64,000 nt of DNA from Streptomyces prunicolor NBRC 13075 (GTDB taxonomy: Bacteria > Actinomycetota > Actinomycetes > Streptomycetales > Streptomycetaceae): the NCBI RefSeq assembly GCF_000367365.1, contig NZ_BARF01000003.1, positions 1 through 64,000 on the forward strand. Reading direction: 5' to 3'. The notes beneath the pieces are model-generated. The model had not been told where the DNA came from, searched no databases, and saw only the letters and a list, made by a program, of their open reading frames with translations. This document shows, in pieces, positions 23,319 to 33,557 of the stretch (the first letter of the stretch is position 1; each line of letters opens with the position of its first letter). The position numbers and the translations under genes are program-made.

Positions 23319-24700
23319 CCGCGCGCGGTATTCACGCCGGCGAGCACGCCCACGACGCCGAGGATCTCGACGTCGAGGAGGTGCTCGCCCTCGTGAACGA
23401 AGGCAGCACCGGCTCCGGCGACCCCGCCGTGCCCTCACCCTCGGCCTCCCCCTCACACGCACCGCAGGGCAACCCCCGCAAGCCCGACACCGACCAGCAC
23501 AAGGCCACCCCCTGGCCCGAGGCCCGCGCCATCGCCGGCCGAGCCGCCCGCACCGGCCCCCGCCGCGCCCCCGTCTCCGTGACCCTCGACTCCGCGCTCG
23601 GCCTGGTCCTGGCCGCGCCGCTCGTCGCGCTGAGCGACCTGCCCTCGTTCGACACCTCGGCGATGGACGGCTGGGCGGTCGCGGGCCCCGGCCCCTGGGC
23701 CGTACGGGAGGACGGGGTGCTCGCCGGGCACGCGGAGTCGGAGCCGCTCAGCGACGGCGAGGCCGTGCGGATCGCGACCGGTGCCCGGGTCCCCGCCGAC
23801 GCCACCGCCGTCATCCGCAGCGAGCACGGCCGTAGCGACGACAAGGGCCGCCTCCACGCGGCCCGGGACGTCGGGCACGGCCAGGACATCCGCCCGCGCG
23901 GCCAGGAGTGCCGCAGCGGCGACCAGCTGTTGCCCGGCGGCACGCTGGTGACCCCGGCGGTGCTCGGCCTCGCCGCGGCCGCCGGGTACGACACACTCAC
24001 CGTCGTGCCCCGCCCCCGGGTCGAAGTCCTCATCCTGGGCGACGAGTTGCTCACCGAGGGGCTGCCCCGGGACGGGTTCCTCCGGGACGCGCTCGGGCCG
24101 ATGCTGCCGTCCTGGCTGCGCGCGCTCGGCGCCGAAGTCACCGCCGTCCGCCGACTCCGGGACGACGAGAAGGCGCTGCACAAGGCCATCACGGGCAGCA
24201 CCGCCGACCTCATCGTCACCACCGGCGGCACCGCCTCCGGCCCGGTCGACCACGTCCACCCCACCCTGCGCCGTATCGGCGCCGAACTCCTCGTGGACGG
24301 CGTCAAGGTCCGCCCCGGCCACCCCATGCTGCTGGCCCGTATCAAGGACGACCAGCACCTCGTCGGTCTGCCCGGCAACCCCCTCGCAGCGATCTCCGGC
24401 CTGCTCACCCTTGCCGAACCGCTGCTGCGGACCCTGTCGGAACACCCCGCCCCGGAGCCGTACGCGCTGCCCCTCCAGGACGCGGTGCACGGGCATCCGT
24501 ATGACACCCGGCTCATCCCCGCCGTGCTGCGCGGCGACTCTGCCGTGCCGCTGCACTACAACGGCCCGGCCATGCTGCGCGGGATCGCGGGCGCCGACGC
24601 GCTCGCGGTCGTACCGCCGGGTGGTGCGCGGCAGGGGCAGCAGGCGGAACTCATCGATCTGCCCTGGGCGGCCGCCGGGATCGGGGTGTGTTTCACGTGA
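23315..24700 (+). CDS. moeA: Molybdopterin molybdenumtransferase MoeA
   Basis: A 461-residue MoeA. After a variable N-terminal tail (about 1-65) come DTSAMDGWAV (residues ~112-121), RIATGARVPADATAVI, the MoCF-domain motifs ILGDELLTEG and TTGGTASGPVDHV, and VGLPGNPLAAISGL. The family inserts molybdate into adenylylated molybdopterin. ATG overlaps the MobA-like stop by ATGA, so both are one Moco operon. The last four codons (VCFT) lie within the parS palindrome. Confidence 0.92.
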   Translation: MTARGIHAGEHAHDAEDLDVEEVLALVNEGSTGSGDPAVPSPSASPSHAPQGNPRKPDTDQHKATPWPEARAIAGRAARTGPRRAPVSVTLDSALGLVLAAPLVALSDLPSFDTSAMDGWAVAGPGPWAVREDGVLAGHAESEPLSDGEAVRIATGARVPADATAVIRSEHGRSDDKGRLHAARDVGHGQDIRPRGQECRSGDQLLPGGTLVTPAVLGLAAAAGYDTLTVVPRPRVEVLILGDELLTEGLPRDGFLRDALGPMLPSWLRALGAEVTAVRRLRDDEKALHKAITGSTADLIVTTGGTASGPVDHVHPTLRRIGAELLVDGVKVRPGHPMLLARIKDDQHLVGLPGNPLAAISGLLTLAEPLLRTLSEHPAPEPYALPLQDAVHGHPYDTRLIPAVLRGDSAVPLHYNGPAMLRGIAGADALAVVPPGGARQGQQAELIDLPWAAAGIGVCFT

Positions 24701-25791
24701 AACAATCGGGCCATGATGCGATCGCCCGCCAGGCGGACGAACATCTCGTGACCCATCGGGTGGAACTCCCGAAGAAAGTGGTCGAGCACCCCTTCCAGCA
24801 GGTCGCGAAACGGCTCTCCATCGCACTGTTCCTGCTTGTCGCGACCGCGTTGATCGTCTATGCCGATCGCGAGGGCTACAACGACAACTCGGACGGCTCG
24901 GTCGACTTCCTCGACGCCTTCTACTACGCGACGGTCACCCTCTCGACCACCGGCTACGGCGACATCACCCCGGTCAGCGACGGCGCCCGGCTCACCAACA
25001 TCCTCGTCGTCACGCCCCTGCGCGTGTTCTTCCTGATCGTCCTCGTCGGCACCACCCTTGAGGTCCTCACCGAACGCACCCGGGAGGAATGGCGCTTGAA
25101 CCGCTGGAGGTCCACCTTGCGGGATCACACCGTCGTCATCGGCTTCGGGACGAAGGGGCGGTCCGCGATCCAGACCGTGTGCGCGACCGGGCTGAAGAAG
25201 GAACAGGTCGTCGTGGTCGACCCCAGCGGGAAGGCGATCGAGGCGGCGAGCAGCGAGGGATACGTCGGTGTCGTCGGGGACGCCACCCGCAGCGAGGTCC
25301 TGAAGCGCGCCGAGGTGCACAAGGCCCGGCAGATCATCATCGCCACCCAGCGCGACGACACGGCCGTGCTGGTGACCCTCACGGCCCGGCAGCTCAACCG
25401 GGGCGCGAAGATCGTCGCCGCGGTCCGCGAGGAGGAGAACGCGCCGCTGCTCAAACAGTCCGGCGCCGACGCGGTCATCACCAGCGCCAGCGCGGCCGGC
25501 CGCCTCCTCGGCCTGTCCGTGCTCAGCCCCGCCGCAGGCATGGTCATGGAGGACCTCATCCAGCAGGGCAGCGGGCTCGACATGACCGAACGCCCGGTCA
25601 TAAAGGCCGAGGTCGGCAAGTCGCCGCGCGACACGGACGACCTGGTGGTGAGCGTCGTCCGCGGACACCGGGTGCTCGGCTACGACGATCCGGCCATCGG
25701 GACGCTTCAGCTGACGGACCGGCTCATCACGATCGTGCGGGTGTCGCCGGGCTCGCAGGTCGCGCCGGACACCCGGCCGTTGCCGCAGTGA
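24688..25791 (+). CDS. Two-helix potassium channel with RCK domain
   Basis: A 367-residue ion channel: TM1 about 43-59, pore with K+ selectivity filter TTGYGD at 87-92, TM2 about 106-124, then a cytoplasmic RCK/TrkA-N domain from about 147 (VVIGFGTKGRSA, Rossmann GFGTKG at 152-157) and a TrkA-C-like tail. This is a Kch/MthK-like ligand-gated channel. The start taken is GTG 24688 (MFHVKQ), which lies in the parS site and overlaps moeA; a GTG at 24748 is an alternative that would still keep both helices. Confidence 0.87.
   Translation: MFHVKQSGHDAIARQADEHLVTHRVELPKKVVEHPFQQVAKRLSIALFLLVATALIVYADREGYNDNSDGSVDFLDAFYYATVTLSTTGYGDITPVSDGARLTNILVVTPLRVFFLIVLVGTTLEVLTERTREEWRLNRWRSTLRDHTVVIGFGTKGRSAIQTVCATGLKKEQVVVVDPSGKAIEAASSEGYVGVVGDATRSEVLKRAEVHKARQIIIATQRDDTAVLVTLTARQLNRGAKIVAAVREEENAPLLKQSGADAVITSASAAGRLLGLSVLSPAAGMVMEDLIQQGSGLDMTERPVIKAEVGKSPRDTDDLVVSVVRGHRVLGYDDPAIGTLQLTDRLITIVRVSPGSQVAPDTRPLPQ
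24689..24704. promoter_or_regulatory. parS: parS centromere site (perfect)
   Basis: TGTTTCACGTGAAACA is the perfect 16-bp palindrome recognised by chromosomal ParB. It overlaps the final codons of moeA and the first codons of the K+ channel gene. Streptomyces parS sites cluster around oriC, so this supports an origin-proximal position. I found no second copy in the window. Confidence 0.95.
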
Positions 25792-25888
25792 CGCACCGTC
25801 GACCGCTGCTGGAGTGACCGACCTTCTCGCGTTGTCGCAGTGACCCACCTCGGCGGTCGGTCGTATGACGAGGAGTAGCGTCGGGCTC

Positions 25889-26869
25889 ATGCATGCGATC
25901 ACGATTTCCGAACCTGGTGGGCCCGAGGTGCTGGTGTGGGACGAGGTCCCCGATCCGATCGCCGGTGAGGGCGAGGTACTGGTCGAGGTGGTGGCCAGCG
26001 CGGTCAACCGGGCCGACATCATGCAGCGCCAGGGCTTCTACAACCCGCCGCCCGGCGCCTCCCCCTACCCCGGCCTCGAATGCTCCGGCCGGATCACCGA
26101 GATCGGCCCCGGGGTCTCCGGCTGGTCGGTCGGCGACGAGGCGTGCGCGCTGCTCGCGGGTGGCGGTTACGCCGAGAAGGTCGCCGTTCCGGCCGGGCAG
26201 CTGCTGCCGGTGCCCGCCGGCCTCGACCTGAAGCAGGCCGCCGCGCTGCCCGAGGTGGTCTGCACGGTCTGGTCGAACGTCTTCATGGTCGCCCACCTCC
26301 GCCCCACCGAGACGCTCCTCGTGCACGGCGGTTCCAGCGGCATCGGCACCATGGCGATCCAGCTCGCCAAGGCCGTCGGCGCGAAGGTCGCCGTCACGGC
26401 AGGCACGAAGGGAAAGCTGGACTACTGCGCCGAGTTGGGCGCCGACATCCTCATCAACTACCGCGAGCAGGACTTCGTCGCGGAGATCGAGCGGGCCACT
26501 GACGGCGCGGGTGCCGACGTCATCCTCGACAACATGGGCGCCAAGTACCTGGACCGCAACGTCCAGGCCCTCGCCGTCAACGGGCGGCTCGCGATCATCG
26601 GCATGCAGGGCGGCATCAAGGCCGAGCTCAACATCGCCGCGCTTCTCGGCAAGCGGGCCGCGATCAGCGCGACCTCGCTCCGGGCCCGTCCGCTCGGTGA
26701 GAAGGCGGCCATCGTCGCCGCCGTACGCGAACACGTGTGGCCGCTGATCGAGGGCGGTCGCATCCGGCCGGTCGTCGACCGGGAACTGCCGATGAGTGAG
26801 GCCGGCACCGCGCACCAGGTGCTGGAGGACAGCGGGCACATCGGAAAGGTGCTGCTCGTCGCGCCGTAG
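25889..26869 (+). CDS. NAD(P)H:quinone oxidoreductase (zeta-crystallin type)
   Basis: A 326-residue medium-chain dehydrogenase/reductase without zinc ligands. It has NRADIMQRQGFYNPPPGASPYPGLECSG, and the nucleotide-binding loop VHGGSSGIGTMAIQLAKAVGA followed by KLDYCAELGAD. The family one-electron reduces quinones with NADPH. ATG 25889 (MHAITIS) is chosen over 25865 because GAGGAG lies 13 bases upstream and homologues start there. It converges with the membrane-protein gene 12 bases downstream. Confidence 0.9.
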   Translation: MHAITISEPGGPEVLVWDEVPDPIAGEGEVLVEVVASAVNRADIMQRQGFYNPPPGASPYPGLECSGRITEIGPGVSGWSVGDEACALLAGGGYAEKVAVPAGQLLPVPAGLDLKQAAALPEVVCTVWSNVFMVAHLRPTETLLVHGGSSGIGTMAIQLAKAVGAKVAVTAGTKGKLDYCAELGADILINYREQDFVAEIERATDGAGADVILDNMGAKYLDRNVQALAVNGRLAIIGMQGGIKAELNIAALLGKRAAISATSLRARPLGEKAAIVAAVREHVWPLIEGGRIRPVVDRELPMSEAGTAHQVLEDSGHIGKVLLVAP

Positions 26870-26881
26870 GCCCGACGTCGG

Positions 26882-27535
26882 TCAGCTACGGCGTACCCGG
26901 AGTGCGATGAAGGCGAGGCCCAGGCCGAGCCCGATGAGGATCAGGCCGCTGCCCAGCGGCAGAATCCGCAGCACGGGCTCGGTGGGGTCCTCGGCGTGGG
27001 TGACGGTGTGGTGGAGGGGGCGGAGGGGCGAGGAGGTCGGCACGGGGGCGGCCTCCTGGGAGGACGGGGAGTCGGCGGGCGTAGGGCTGGCGGGGCTATC
27101 CGACCGGCTCCCGTCGTCGTCACCGTCCGCTGTCGGCCCGGCTGTGTCATCGCCCTCGCCCGCACCTCCGCTCTCGTCCTCGTCGGTGGTCGGCTCCGCG
27201 GTACGTCCCGGCCGTTCCCGCCCTTCGCCCGCGAGGTTTCCGGCCCTGGAGGGATCGGGGGAGGCATGGGCGGCGTCGGGGCCCGCGGCAGGTCTCAAGG
27301 CGGACGCGGACGCGGAGGCGGAGTCGGAAGCGGAGGCCGTAGCCGAGGCGGATGGGGATGCGGGCCCTGCGACCGCGACCCGACCACCCCCGGCACCACC
27401 GGCGCCCGCACCGCTCCCCGCCTCCACCCCGTGCGCCGGAACAGCCCCGTACGCCGGAACACCCCCGCACGGATTCACCACCGTGCCCGTGCCCAGCACA
27501 AGCAGCAGTCCGGTTGTACGCAGCCATGGAGTCAC
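26882..27535 (-). CDS. Membrane-anchored Ser/Ala-rich surface protein
   Basis: A 217-residue product started at GTG 27535 (VTPWLRTTG) after GGGAGGGGG. It has an N-terminal hydrophobic signal segment (about 5-20). A long low-complexity region follows, rich in Ala, Ser, Gly and Asp, with a repeated SASASA stretch, and then a C-terminal helix LPLGSGLILIGLGLGLAFIAL ending in RVRRS. The pattern resembles an exported protein held by a C-terminal transmembrane anchor. No family recognised; divergent from bpa, whose start is 162 bases away. Confidence 0.65.
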   Translation of the reverse strand: MTPWLRTTGLLLVLGTGTVVNPCGGVPAYGAVPAHGVEAGSGAGAGGAGGGRVAVAGPASPSASATASASDSASASASALRPAAGPDAAHASPDPSRAGNLAGEGRERPGRTAEPTTDEDESGGAGEGDDTAGPTADGDDDGSRSDSPASPTPADSPSSQEAAPVPTSSPLRPLHHTVTHAEDPTEPVLRILPLGSGLILIGLGLGLAFIALRVRRS

Positions 27536-27696
27536 GTCCGTGACCCCCTCCCGAGCCGAGGCGGCAAGATCGACGTACTCAGCGTCACACCGGGTGGACG
27601 CTCCGGCACTCCGGGTTCGGCCAACCGGAAACGGTGGATCACCCTTCGAGGGGGGCACCCGGGTGGTGAGGTGTACGAGTGCGAGAGAATGGCGGC

Positions 27697-28236
27697 ATGG
27701 AGATGCCGAGGAACGAAAGGTCACCGGAGAAGCCTCAGATCCTGGTCGTGGGACAGGACGGAATGGCGCTCGGTGGCACCGGGGACGAGGACTCCCGCGA
27801 GATCCCGGTGACGGAGATGGTGGAACAGCCGGCCAAGGTCATGCGGATCGGCAGCATGATCAAGCAGCTTCTCGAGGAGGTGCGTGCGGCTCCCCTCGAC
27901 GAAGCCAGCCGGGCTCGGCTCAAGCAGATCCACCGCAGCTCCGTGAAGGAGCTGGAGGACGGTCTTGCGCCCGAGCTGGTGGAGGAGCTGGAGCGGCTGT
28001 CGCTGCCGTTCACGGACGACGTGACGCCGAGCGACGCGGAACTGCGCATCTCGCAGGCCCAGTTGGTGGGCTGGCTGGAGGGGCTCTTCCACGGGATCCA
28101 GACCACGCTGTTCGCCCAGCAGATGGCCGCGCGGGCGCAGCTGGAGCAGATGCGCCGGGCCCTGCCGCCGGGCGTCGGCGACGGCGCCGAGGAGGGTCAG
28201 CCGGGCGGCGGGCGCGTGGGCGGCCCGTACCTGTAG
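27697..28236 (+). CDS. bpa: Bacterial proteasome activator Bpa (PafE)
   Basis: A 179-residue, mostly helical protein matching the Bpa/PafE family, with VTEMVEQPAKVMRIGSMIKQLLEEVRAAPLDEASR and LAPELVEELERLSLPF. Bpa forms ATP-independent rings that open the 20S proteasome gate through the penultimate residues of its C-terminus. Here the tail ends GGPYL, comparable to the GQYL motif of mycobacteria. It is monocistronic, closed by a strong hairpin. No proteasome subunit genes are in the window. Confidence 0.9.
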   Translation: MEMPRNERSPEKPQILVVGQDGMALGGTGDEDSREIPVTEMVEQPAKVMRIGSMIKQLLEEVRAAPLDEASRARLKQIHRSSVKELEDGLAPELVEELERLSLPFTDDVTPSDAELRISQAQLVGWLEGLFHGIQTTLFAQQMAARAQLEQMRRALPPGVGDGAEEGQPGGGRVGGPYL

Positions 28237-28274
28237 GAACCCCGACCCGCACACGAGTCCGTACCGACACGACA

Positions 28275-28307
28275 AAGGGGCCCGGCAGCCGATGCTGCCG
28301 GGCCCTT
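28275..28307. terminator. Bidirectional terminator between bpa and PASTA kinase
   Basis: GGGCCCGGCAGC, loop CGAT, GCTGCCGGGCCC, with AA before and TT after, forms a perfect 12-bp stem between two convergent genes. Confidence 0.9.
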
Positions 28308-28335
28308 CCACATCACCAGGGAGTGCTCTCCGGCG

Positions 28336-29964
28336 TCAGGACGGGTTGCCCGTCGACACGTTCAGCTGGATCTGGGGCATGTTCTTGGGGTCCACGTCCG
28401 TGCCGGCCGCCGGGAACTGCTCCATGACCGTGCCCTGCCCGTAGGTGTTCTCGTCCTCGGACCTGACCTTCACCTTCCAGCCCGCGGCCTGCAGGCAGGC
28501 CTTGACCGAGCTGATGTACTTGAACTGGAAGTCCGGGATCTGGATCTTGGCGGGGTCGTTGTACGACTCCTGGGGCTCCTTGCACGCGGTCGTCTCGACG
28601 GTCTTCGTCTGGTCGCCGTCGCGGTGCCCCTCGACCGCGGTCACCGAGGTGCTCGCGCTCGCGCTGCTGTCGCTGCCCTTCGCGTCGTCATCGCCGCCGT
28701 TGTTCATCGACAGGGCGACGATCAGCGCGCCGACCGCGACGACGGCGACGACCACGGAGCCGATGATCACCGGCTTGTTGTTCTTCCCGCCGCCTCCCCC
28801 GGAAGCCGGCGTCGGATGCTGCGGGGTCAGGTTGTACGGCGGTGGGGTCGAGATGCCCTGCTGCCCGAACCCGACCGAGTGCTGCGGCTGGTAGCCCGCC
28901 TGCTGCGGATAGCCGTAGGCCGGGGCGGGCGCGGGCGTGCCGCCGTAGGGGTTCGGCTGGTACGGCGTGTGTACGGGGCCGGTGGGGGCCGGGGTCGCCT
29001 GGTCGACCGGCGGGAAGACCGCGGAGCCGACGCCCGCGCCGCTCTGCGAGGGCGTGCCCGGCACGATGCTCGGGGCCGCCGCGTGCAGCGAGGCCGCGAC
29101 CCGCAGGCACTCGTCGCGCATGGTCTCGGCGCTGGGAAAACGCTCGTTCGGGTTCTTCTTCAGCGCGCGGGCGATCAGCGCGTCCACGGCCGGCGGCAGG
29201 GAACGGTTGATCGAGGAGGCCGCGACCGGCTCCTCCTGCACATGCGCGTACGCGATGGCCAGCGGCGAGTCCGCGTCGAACGGCAGCCGCCCGGTGACCA
29301 GTTGGAACAGCATGATGCCGACCGAGTACAGGTCGGAGCGGGCGTCCACGCCCCGGCCGAGCGCCTGCTCCGGCGAGAGGTACTGCGGGGTGCCGACGAC
29401 CATGCCGGTCTGCGTCATCGAGGTGACACCGGACTGCATGGCGCGGGCGATGCCGAAGTCCATGACCTTGACGACCGCGCGCTTGGTCATCATCACGTTG
29501 CCCGGCTTGATGTCCCGATGGACCAGGCCCATCTCGTGGCTGATGTCGAGGGCGGCCAGCACGTCCGCGGTGATCTTCAGCGCCTTGTCGGCGGGCATCG
29601 CGCCGAACTGCCGTACGTCCTCGTCGAGCACGGAGCCGAGCGGGCGGCCCTCGACGTACTCCATGACGATGTACGGCATCGTCGTGCCGTCGAGAGCGTC
29701 CTCGCCGGTGTCGAAGACCGAGACGATGTTGGTGTGGGTGAGCTTGGCCACGGCCTGGGCCTCGCGGCGGAAGCGCTCGCGGAAGGCCTGTTCCCGGCCG
29801 AGTTCGGTGTGCAGTGTCTTGATCGCGACCTGACGGTCGAGCACCGAGTCGTACGCCAGGTGCACCGAGGCCATGCCGCCCTCGCCGAGCAGGTCGCGCA
29901 GTTGGTAGCGGCCACCTGCGAGCGCGCGCCCCGCATACCGGCCCTGTGCGCCGTCCTGGCTCAT
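28336..29964 (-). CDS. PASTA-domain Ser/Thr protein kinase
   Basis: A 542-residue PknB-like receptor kinase. The kinase domain (about 20-285) has the glycine loop LGEGGMASV, VAIK lysine, HRDIKPGN catalytic loop (149-156), DFG (169-171) and an activation loop with SMTQTGMVVGTPQYL. A Pro/Gln/Tyr-rich linker (310-390) and one transmembrane helix (398-420) follow. A single PASTA-like domain (about 475-535) lies outside the membrane and could sense peptidoglycan or muropeptides. It diverges from a second kinase gene. Start ATG 29964. Confidence 0.9.
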   Translation of the reverse strand: MSQDGAQGRYAGRALAGGRYQLRDLLGEGGMASVHLAYDSVLDRQVAIKTLHTELGREQAFRERFRREAQAVAKLTHTNIVSVFDTGEDALDGTTMPYIVMEYVEGRPLGSVLDEDVRQFGAMPADKALKITADVLAALDISHEMGLVHRDIKPGNVMMTKRAVVKVMDFGIARAMQSGVTSMTQTGMVVGTPQYLSPEQALGRGVDARSDLYSVGIMLFQLVTGRLPFDADSPLAIAYAHVQEEPVAASSINRSLPPAVDALIARALKKNPNERFPSAETMRDECLRVAASLHAAAPSIVPGTPSQSGAGVGSAVFPPVDQATPAPTGPVHTPYQPNPYGGTPAPAPAYGYPQQAGYQPQHSVGFGQQGISTPPPYNLTPQHPTPASGGGGGKNNKPVIIGSVVVAVVAVGALIVALSMNNGGDDDAKGSDSSASASTSVTAVEGHRDGDQTKTVETTACKEPQESYNDPAKIQIPDFQFKYISSVKACLQAAGWKVKVRSEDENTYGQGTVMEQFPAAGTDVDPKNMPQIQLNVSTGNPS

Positions 29965-30285
29965 GTCCCGTGTCCCCCATCGGCGCCGGCTCAGTGATCG
30001 AATGCGTCATTCCCGGCCAAGTCTGCCGGAGGGCACTGACACGTCAAGCGCGGTGCCCGATCCGTGACCGTACGCGAAAGAAGAGTCGTGGAAGCGTTAC
30101 AGGTGCTGTACCGGCGGTACACAGAATTTGCACGACGGCCCGTGATACCGATTTGATGGCCGGTCCGTCTACGGACGATTCCGGCACTGATCCCGGAACG
30201 GCGGCTTGCGCCGAGCCTGTAGCGTGGCCGACGGAGACCGTAACAACACCGCGCGCACCGCGGGCAGAAACGACGGCGAGGACTG
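29965..30285. promoter_or_regulatory. Divergent kinase promoter region with palindrome at 30107-30121
   Basis: This 321-base gap contains no gene. TGTACCG G CGGTACA is a perfect 7-bp inverted repeat with a single central base (30107-30121), placed near the middle and about 143 bases from one kinase start and 165 from the other. It is a plausible operator shared by both kinases. Confidence 0.5.
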
Positions 30286-31851
<1,566 letters not shown>

Positions 31852-31885
31852 CCCGGCCCGGATCACCGGCAGGCACCGAAGCGCT

Positions 31886-31928
31886 CACGCGCGCGTGCAC
31901 CCCGTAAACAGGGGTCGACGCGCGCGTG
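31886..31928. terminator. Convergent terminator with 18-bp stem
   Basis: CACGCGCGCGT GC ACCCC, loop GTAAACA, GGGGT CG ACGCGCGCGTG: two stems separated by a 2-base mismatch, between the kinase and the convergent phosphotransferase gene. Confidence 0.88.
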
Positions 31929-31952
31929 CCGTTTATCGGTGTCCCGGTGTCT

Positions 31953-32984
31953 CTAGGGGGCGCCCTCCGCGAACGCCTCGCGCACCGCGTCGTACTCCCG
32001 CGTCCACCACACGGCGAGTGCCGACGCGGCCGGGAACTGGGGGTCCGCGCGGGTGTCGCCGCGTTCGTAGTGCCAGCGCAGCATCCAGAAGTCGTTGAGC
32101 CGCTCCCACCACACCCGGTGCACGGCGGCGGCGAGTTCGGAGGGGCCGGCGCCCGCGGAACGCCGGTACGCGTGCGCGTACGCCCGCACCTTCGGCAGGT
32201 CCAGGGCCCCGTCCGGCCGTACGAAGAAGATCGCGGCGGCGCGTACGGCCTCCTCCGCGCGGGGCTGTACGCCGAGCCGGTCCCAGTCGACGATCGCGGC
32301 GGGGGCGTCGCCCTTGTAGAGCAGGTTGAACGGGTGGAAGTCCCCGTGCGTCCACCCCACGGAGGCACCGCGCGGCGGCCGTCGGTCCGCGTGCCGTTCC
32401 AGCAACTCCCGGCGTTCCAGCAGCCGGTGGCGGGCCAGCTCGTCGAAGGCGTCGGCGGGCCGGTGCCGGCGGACGTGCCCGAGGAGGTCGTCGATGAGGG
32501 CGAAGGTGTCGGCGGGGTCGGCCCCTGGCGCGCACTCCTCCCGGCGCCCCGGCATGACCCGCTCCAGGCTCGCGTGGACGACCCCCAGGAGCGCGCCGAG
32601 GCGCCCGCACTGGACGGTGGTCAACTGGCCGCCGTGGCGGTGCCTGCCGTCGATCCAGGGGTGCAGGGCGTAGGCGTGACCGCCGACGACGGCGACCGTA
32701 CGGCCGTCTCGGGCGGGCAGCGGGGGTGCCACGGGGACGCCGAGGTCGGCCAGCCGCCGGGTCGCGGTGTGCTGGCGGGCGATCGCCGCCGGGTCCGCGG
32801 TCTCGGGGTCGAAGTGGTGCTTGAGGAAGTAGCGGCCCTGGGTCGTGCGGAGCCGGTAGCCGCGGTTCAGCAGGCCCTGCTCGACGGGTTCGCAGGTGAC
32901 GGCGGACCCGGCGGCGTACTGGCGGAGGAGGGCGCCCAGCGGGGGCGCGTGGGGCACGGGGGGTGGTACACGTAAGGGCGGCAC
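31953..32984 (-). CDS. Phosphotransferase of the APH/homoserine kinase family
   Basis: A 343-residue protein with the aminoglycoside-phosphotransferase fold: N-terminal lobe to about 100, then catalytic HGDFHPFNLLY and metal-binding VDWDRLG. The family phosphorylates small hydroxyl compounds such as aminoglycosides, choline or homoserine; the substrate here is unknown. From the GTG at 32984 codon 4 is TTA (32973-32975), suggesting bldA dependence. An in-frame GTG at 32957 would avoid it. Neither has a clear ribosome site. Confidence 0.78.
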   Translation of the reverse strand: MPPLRVPPPVPHAPPLGALLRQYAAGSAVTCEPVEQGLLNRGYRLRTTQGRYFLKHHFDPETADPAAIARQHTATRRLADLGVPVAPPLPARDGRTVAVVGGHAYALHPWIDGRHRHGGQLTTVQCGRLGALLGVVHASLERVMPGRREECAPGADPADTFALIDDLLGHVRRHRPADAFDELARHRLLERRELLERHADRRPPRGASVGWTHGDFHPFNLLYKGDAPAAIVDWDRLGVQPRAEEAVRAAAIFFVRPDGALDLPKVRAYAHAYRRSAGAGPSELAAAVHRVWWERLNDFWMLRWHYERGDTRADPQFPAASALAVWWTREYDAVREAFAEGAP

Positions 32985-33029
32985 GCGGCCGATGCTAGGG
33001 CACGGGATGGGCCCGTGAGCTGCGGTTTG

Positions 33030-33057
33030 TCACAGAAAGTCACCGATCGGTCTGTGA
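33030..33057. promoter_or_regulatory. Inverted repeat TCACAGA / TCTGTGA with ACCGATCGGT
   Basis: Seven-base arms at 33030-33036 and 33051-33057 enclose a 10-bp palindrome ACCGATCGGT (33042-33051), in the 86-base gap between the phosphotransferase start and the flavoprotein stop. It could serve as operator or as terminator of the flavoprotein gene. Confidence 0.4.
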
Positions 33058-33070
33058 TGGTCGCTTTCGG

Positions 33071-33508
33071 TCACAGGGTGGGCCCGAAGTGGCGTTCCAG
33101 GCCGCCGTCCGTCGTGTGCACGGTGCTCAACTGCGGCTCGATGCGCAGATAGACCGGCTCGTACGGCTCATCGTCCACTGTGCCCGGAGCGGGGCCGAAA
33201 CGTTCGACCTGGTCGGCCGTCGGATCGTAGCTCTCGCACGCGCCCACGACCTGCACGGACCACAGTCCCTCGCCCGGCCCGGCCGAGCCCAGATTGTCGG
33301 CCCCGTAGGCGACGACGCTGCCCACGCACGCGTGGTGGTAGCCGTGGCTCCGGGGCATGCGCAGCAGCAGCCGACCGTCCTGGACGATGTGGCTGGCGAA
33401 GGCCAGGAAGGGCAGCGCCCGGAGGGTGGTGGCGACCCGGCCGTGGTCGGTACGCGCGAGCAGATCGACGGCGAGTTGTTCGTCGCCGGGCTGTGCGTCG
33501 AGGGGCAT
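33071..33508 (-). CDS. Pyridoxamine 5'-phosphate oxidase-like flavoprotein
   Basis: A 145-residue PPOX/split-barrel protein: DHGRVATTLRALPFLAFASHIVQDGRLLLRMPRSHGYHHACVGSVVAYGADNL fits the N-terminal part of the barrel that binds FMN or F420. The C-terminal part (ERFGPAPGTVDDEPYEPVYLRIEPQLSTVHTTDGG) is typical of small actinobacterial members. ATG 33508 lacks a clear ribosome site. Substrate unknown; 49 bases upstream of it ends the response regulator gene on the same strand. Confidence 0.8.
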   Translation of the reverse strand: MPLDAQPGDEQLAVDLLARTDHGRVATTLRALPFLAFASHIVQDGRLLLRMPRSHGYHHACVGSVVAYGADNLGSAGPGEGLWSVQVVGACESYDPTADQVERFGPAPGTVDDEPYEPVYLRIEPQLSTVHTTDGGLERHFGPTL

Positions 33509-33557
33509 AGGAACACTGTCGGCCGGACCGCATGCCCAGGGGAGGGGTCTTTGGTCC

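Noticed and set aside
23453..24826. Antisense frame over moeA
   Set aside because: No motifs and complete overlap with a recognised gene.
24713..25791. K+ channel starting at ATG 24713
   Set aside because: That ATG is out of frame with the channel domain; the in-frame start is GTG 24688 or 24748.
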